Below, in pieces: positions 4,878 to 9,979 of a DNA stretch of 9,979 bases; positions within the stretch are counted from its first letter, which is position 1; each line of letters starts with the position of its first letter. A program made the translations under genes and the position numbers. This stretch comes from an uncultured Kiloniellales bacterium (GTDB taxonomy: Bacteria; Pseudomonadota; Alphaproteobacteria; Kiloniellales; JAKSDN01), in contig CAMYMY010000097.1 of the NCBI GenBank assembly GCA_947259625.1, positions 1 to 9,979 on the forward strand, in the 5' to 3' direction. Under the pieces are notes generated by a model. The model did no database searches, was not told the origin of the DNA, and saw nothing but the letters and a program-made list of their open reading frames with translations.

Positions 4878-7215
4878 GACCGGAGGCCTCTCCCGCGACG
4901 TCGGACCGCTTTTCGCCGGCCTGGGACGTCTGTTCGTGCGCCGAGGGGAAGATCAGGGTGATCTTCGCGCCGCCGGCGGGCGAATCCTCCAACTCCAGAT
5001 CGCCGCCATGGTCTTCCATGATCTTCTTCACGATGGCCAGGCCCAGGCCGGTTCCGCGCTCGCGGGTCGTCATGTAGGGTTCGGTCAGGCGATATCTTTC
5101 GGTTTTGGGCAGGCCCGGGCCGTTGTCTTCCACCACGATCGATGCCGTGCTTCCGTCTTCGACGACGCTTAACACGATCTGGCCGGACGGCAGCGGATCC
5201 GGCCCCTTGGCGCTGCGCCCCTCTATCGCATCGATCGCGTTCTGCAACAGATTGGTCAGGGCTCGGCCGATCTGTTGGCTGTCGCATGCCACCACAACCG
5301 GGTGTTCCGGCTGCTCGAACGTGAACGTCACCGTAGGGTGGGCGTCGCGCTGCAGGAAAATCGCCTGGTCGATAAGCCTGGCCAGGTTCTGCTCCTCCAT
5401 CACCGGCTGTGGCATGCGCGCAAACGACGAAAATTCGTCCACCATCCGGCCGATGTCGCCGACATGGCGGACGATCGTGTCGGTACAGATCTGGAAGGTC
5501 TGCGGGTCGGTTTCGATCTGGGACAGGTATTTGCGCTTGAGCCTTTCGGCGGAGAGCTGAATCGGCGTGAGCGGATTCTTGATCTCGTGCGCGATTCGTC
5601 GTGCGACATCCGCCCAGGCGGCCTTGCGTTGCGCGGCCAGCAACTCGGTGATGTCGTCGAGCGTGACCACGAACCCGATGATCGTGTGGCCCTCGAGTTC
5701 GGCTGCGATCCGCGCGAACAGGGTCCGGACACCGCCGTCGCCCATGTCCAGCATGACCGGGCGCTCGCTGATGGCGCGCGGACGACGGCGGGCGTGGGCG
5801 AGCAGTTCCCCCATTTCCGGCAGCGCGCCCGAAAGCTCGCGGCCTTGCAGACCCGCCGGCTCGGCGCACAGCAGATCGCAAGCCCTGCCGTTCGTGTGGG
5901 TAATGCGGCCGTCCCGGTCCAGGCCGATCACGCCCGAAGACACCCCGGCCAAGACCGCCTCTATGAAGCGCCGCCGCAAATCGATCTGCCGGTTGGCCTC
6001 CAAAAGCTCTCTTTGCTGGCTTTCCAGCTTGCCGGTCATGCGGTTGAACGACCGCGACAGCGAGCCGATCTCGTCCCGTCCCCCCGACAGCTCCACCCGT
6101 GCGGACAGATCGCCGGCGCCCACACGGTCGGCTGCCTCGATCAGATTGCCGATCGGCTGGGTCAGGTAGGTCGCGAAGTCGAGACCACCCCACACGGCGG
6201 CCAGGAGCAACAGCAAGGCCACGACCACGAAGATCAACGCGAACGAGATCTGCAGGTCGGCCCGGTTGACTTCCAGCTCGGCGTAGACTTGGGCGGCGGC
6301 GCGGCTGTCGTCCATGTGGGCGAGCACGCGCGGGTCGACCAGCCGGCCGACGTAGAGATAGCTGTCGGTGAAGCTGTCCAGCCGCACGAGGGCGCGCACG
6401 CGATCCTCGGTGTCGGCCGTGAGGATCGCCACCTCGCCGTCCCGGGCCTGGCGCAGGGCCCAGTCCGGGATCTGCGGATCAAAGTCCAGCAAGAGACTGA
6501 ACCCGGCCCGGGCGAGCACCCGGCCGGAGCCGTCGAAGATCACCGCCTCGGTCAACGAACGGATCGCCGCCTGAGCGGCCACGTATTGATTGAAACGCTG
6601 CTGATTGGACAGCAGGACCGGGCCGCCGCGGTTGAGGTCCTGCGCCATGGCGAGGGCATCCGCGCTTATGGTCTGGCGATGCTCCTCCAGGTAGGCCTGC
6701 GCCACCGCGAGGGATTCCTTGACCGCCGTACTGACGTTCTTGCTGAACCAGCCCTGCAGTCCGAAGTCGAACAGGATGACGGAAAACAGCGCGACGATGA
6801 TGGTCGGCGTCACGGCAACCAGGCTGAACAGCGCGACCAACCTCACATGCAATCGTGAGCCCGCCGCGCCGCGCCGGCGCGCCACCCAGAGGATCACCAA
6901 ACGCCTGGCGATCAGGACCGTCAAAGCCAGAAGCAGCACCAGGTCGAGGTTGATGAGGGAGAAAATGACCCACGGCTCGATCTTGCCCGGCAGGCCCCCG
7001 GTCATGGCGGCGAAGGTCATCACGCCGGAGGTCACCGCCGCGATCAAGAGCGCGATCGCCAACTTGCGCTCGAGCCTGACCCGACGCATCCAATCGGTCA
7101 GCCGCTGCACCGTGCTGCGGGCGGGCGATCCGCCCTCGCCCGACGCGTCCGCGGCCCCTGTCGCTTCGTTCGCTCCGGGTGGGGCCGGCGCATCAAGTTG
7201 TTGTATATTTGCCAC
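4867..7215 (-). CDS. ntrY: Membrane sensor histidine kinase NtrY
   Basis: NtrY is a 782-residue inner-membrane kinase for NtrX. Hydrophobic segments lie at about 52-74, 80-103, 127-149 and 322-342. The region 150-321 between the third and fourth is probably periplasmic. It is followed by HAMP (343-400), PAS (about 412-525), HisKA with phosphoacceptor H543 in AHEIKNPLTPIQLSAERL, the N box (N659 in NLLQNAIDAI), G1 DNGPGL (697-702) and G2 GTGLGL (721-726). All kinase motifs are intact. The start is GTG at 7215, three bases after the ntrC stop, with only a weak AGG before it. The next methionine is M43, still before the first membrane segment, so the N-terminal 42 residues (low-complexity A/G/P-rich) are uncertain. 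The AT-rich first codons favour the GTG. The signal sensed is unknown from sequence; heme/redox sensing by the PAS domain has been reported for Brucella NtrY. Confidence 0.95.
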   Translation of the reverse strand: MANIQQLDAPAPPGANEATGAADASGEGGSPARSTVQRLTDWMRRVRLERKLAIALLIAAVTSGVMTFAAMTGGLPGKIEPWVIFSLINLDLVLLLALTVLIARRLVILWVARRRGAAGSRLHVRLVALFSLVAVTPTIIVALFSVILFDFGLQGWFSKNVSTAVKESLAVAQAYLEEHRQTISADALAMAQDLNRGGPVLLSNQQRFNQYVAAQAAIRSLTEAVIFDGSGRVLARAGFSLLLDFDPQIPDWALRQARDGEVAILTADTEDRVRALVRLDSFTDSYLYVGRLVDPRVLAHMDDSRAAAQVYAELEVNRADLQISFALIFVVVALLLLLAAVWGGLDFATYLTQPIGNLIEAADRVGAGDLSARVELSGGRDEIGSLSRSFNRMTGKLESQQRELLEANRQIDLRRRFIEAVLAGVSSGVIGLDRDGRITHTNGRACDLLCAEPAGLQGRELSGALPEMGELLAHARRRPRAISERPVMLDMGDGGVRTLFARIAAELEGHTIIGFVVTLDDITELLAAQRKAAWADVARRIAHEIKNPLTPIQLSAERLKRKYLSQIETDPQTFQICTDTIVRHVGDIGRMVDEFSSFARMPQPVMEEQNLARLIDQAIFLQRDAHPTVTFTFEQPEHPVVVACDSQQIGRALTNLLQNAIDAIEGRSAKGPDPLPSGQIVLSVVEDGSTASIVVEDNGPGLPKTERYRLTEPYMTTRERGTGLGLAIVKKIMEDHGGDLELEDSPAGGAKITLIFPSAHEQTSQAGEKRSDVAGEASGHGA

Positions 7216-7218
7216 AGC

Positions 7219-8666
<1,448 letters not shown>

Positions 8667-8670
<4 letters not shown>

Positions 8671-9791
8671 GGCTGATCGACCCCGCTCGGCGCCACGGGC
8701 AGCATCAGGCGGAACCGGGTGCGCCGCGGCCGGCTCTCGAACTCGATCACGCCGCCGTGGTCGCCCACGATCTTGGCCACCAGCGCCAGGCCCAGGCCCT
8801 TGCCGCCGAGCTTGGTGGTGACGAAGGGATCGAACAGATGGGGCCGCAGGTCCTCGGGTATGCCCGGGCCGTTGTCCTGGATGCCGATGACGATCGGCAG
8901 GTCGACCCGCCGGCCGCTGCCCGGCACGGCGAGGCGAACGCCGTGGCTGTAGGCGGTCGAAAGCCCGATTTCGCCGTCCTCCTCGGAGACCGACTCGGCC
9001 GCGTTCTTCACCAGGTTGAGCAGGACCTGTATCAAGAGATCCCGGTTGCCGTAGACCGGCGGCAGGGAGGGATCGTACGTCTCGACGAAGCGCAGCTTGC
9101 GGGCGAAGCCCGAGCCCGCCACCCGGCGCACCTGCTCGAGCACCTCGTGGATGTTGACCGGCGCGCGGGCAATAGGGCGATCGTCGGAGAACATCTCCAT
9201 CCGGTCGACCAGGCCCACGATCCGGTCGGTCTCGTCGCAGATCAGTCGGGTCAGGGCCCGGTCGCCGTCGGCGGCGGTCTGTTCCAGCAGCTGGGCGGCG
9301 CCGCGAATGCCCGAAAGCGGGTTCTTGAGCTCGTGCGCCAGCATCGCCGCCATGGCGGTCACCGAACGCGCCGCGTTGCGGTGGACCAGCTGGCGGTCGA
9401 TCTTGCGGGCGATGCTTCGTTCCTGCAGCGACAGGACCACGCTGCCCGGGTCCTCGGCAACCGCCGTCGCGTCGATCGAGACGTCGTGCGTGCCGATCCT
9501 CGGGGTCTCGATCGTGATGCCGTACTCCGTGACGCTCTGCGCGCCGCCGCGCACCTGCTCGATCAGGGTGAAGATCGGGCTGTCCGCCGGCAAGACCTCG
9601 GCCAGGGGCCGGCCGAGAAGGCTGCTGGCGCCGGTCTTGAAGAATTGCTCCGCGGCCTGGTTCAGATAGGAGAGACGGCCCGCCCCGTCGATCACGATGA
9701 TCGGCCTGGCCATGGCGTTCAGGACGAAGGCGCTGTCCGGCGGAGCGGACTCCCACCGGCCGGCCGGTTCGGTCGCGCCCTTCGCCGTCAT
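8667..9791 (-). CDS. ntrB: Nitrogen sensor kinase/phosphatase NtrB
   Basis: NtrB (GlnL) is a cytoplasmic histidine kinase that phosphorylates NtrC, and dephosphorylates it when PII (GlnB) is bound. The 374 residues match the family length and have no membrane segment. A PAS domain covers about 20-125 (FVLNAMARPIIVIDGAGRL, then FFKTGASSLLGRPL). The HisKA helix has H153 in LAHELKNPLSGIRGAAQLLE, the segment typical of NtrB. The ATP-binding part has N263 in NLVKNAAES, G1 DNGPGIP (306-312), LFDPFVTTK (319-327) and G2 GKGLGLAL (330-337). The ATG at 9791 overlaps the dusB stop as ATGA, with GAGGAG about 11 bases upstream inside dusB. The dusB-ntrB-ntrC order is classic in alphaproteobacteria, where dusB was named nifR3. 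No glnB lies in the window. Confidence 0.97.
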
Positions 9792-9979
9792 GCCGCCAGC
9801 CGCTCCTCTTCGCCGTCGAACAGCGCGCGGACCAGGGTCGCGACCCGCGGCGGCGAGTCCTCGCGGTTGACCTTGGCCCGGAACTCTGCGGCCCCGGCAA
9901 GGCCCCGGGCGTACCAGCCCAGGTGCTTTCGGGCGATGCGCACACCCGAATACGTCCCATAGTGCTCGAGCATGGCGTC
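9788..9979 (-). CDS. dusB: tRNA-dihydrouridine synthase DusB (NifR3), C-terminal part
   Basis: Only the last 63 codons are inside the window; the frame is open to the right edge. The visible segment DAMLEHYGTYSGVRIARKHLGWYARGL matches the C-terminal helical domain of DusB/NifR3, in particular GVRIARKHLGWY. DusB is a flavoenzyme that reduces specific uridines in the tRNA D-loop. The FMN-binding barrel and catalytic cysteine lie outside the window. The stop TGA overlaps the ntrB start. Its place at the head of ntrBC supports the call; the operon promoter is expected further upstream. Confidence 0.9.
   Translation of the reverse strand, partial: DAMLEHYGTYSGVRIARKHLGWYARGLAGAAEFRAKVNREDSPPRVATLVRALFDGEEERLAA

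Noticed and set aside
3489..4961. 490-codon open frame on the plus strand opposite ntrX
   Set aside because: Antisense shadow typical of GC-rich genes; low-complexity R/A/D/Q/H-rich product with no domain, while the minus strand encodes an intact NtrX.
5275..6858. 527-codon plus-strand open frame opposite ntrY
   Set aside because: Mirror of NtrY codons; composition biased to R/Q/H/D/G with no recognisable motif.
9755..9768. 14-bp perfect palindrome ACCGGCCGGCCGGT in the ntrB start region
   Set aside because: It lies within the early ntrB codons and is built from CCGG units common throughout this GC-rich window; no partner element supports regulation.
8671..9960. Upstream extension of the ntrC frame, giving an apparent 913-residue fusion
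   Set aside because: It is an alternative frame of ntrB; NtrC begins with its receiver domain at 8670 with the usual ATGA overlap.

Overview
The window is a gene-dense, high-GC stretch in which every supported gene lies on the minus strand. It looks like an alphaproteobacterial chromosome, probably a Rhodospirillales-like member. Three things point there: the gene order dusB(nifR3)-ntrB-ntrC-ntrY-ntrX-trkA-dat-(HAD)-hfq, the NtrY/NtrX pair, and an Hfq core of the alphaproteobacterial type (TWFDNF, LLRRDAHSQLVYKHAIS). The species cannot be fixed from the sequence.

In transcription order (high to low coordinates): the 3' end of dusB (tRNA dihydrouridine synthase) runs in from the right edge. 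It is followed by ntrB and ntrC (cytosolic nitrogen sensor kinase and sigma54 activator), then ntrY and ntrX (membrane sensor kinase and response regulator), then trkA (NAD-binding regulator of Trk potassium uptake), dat (PLP fold-type IV D-amino-acid-type aminotransferase), a HAD phosphatase, and hfq (RNA chaperone). The last 98 bases hold a GC-rich hairpin and frames open to the edge, where hflX would be expected.

The genes are tightly packed. dusB/ntrB and ntrB/ntrC overlap by ATGA, ntrC and ntrY are 3 bp apart, ntrY/ntrX overlap by 11 bp, and dat/HAD overlap by TTGA. The ntrX-trkA and trkA-dat gaps are 30 and 47 bp. This suggests a long transcript with translational coupling whose main promoter lies upstream of dusB, outside the window. 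The only larger gap is the 158 bp before hfq, which probably holds an hfq promoter and leader.

Functionally the cluster joins two nitrogen-linked two-component systems to potassium-uptake control, amino-acid metabolism and post-transcriptional control. NtrC has the GAFTGA loop needed to activate sigma54-RNA polymerase. NtrX lacks it and is probably a different kind of regulator. Most of the window is conserved housekeeping/regulatory synteny, and I see no new multi-gene system. The best leads are local: an (ARN)4 tract just before the hfq ribosome site that suits Hfq autoregulation, tandem 10-bp-spaced repeats beside perfect palindromes in the hfq upstream region, and a TTG-started HAD phosphatase between dat and hfq.
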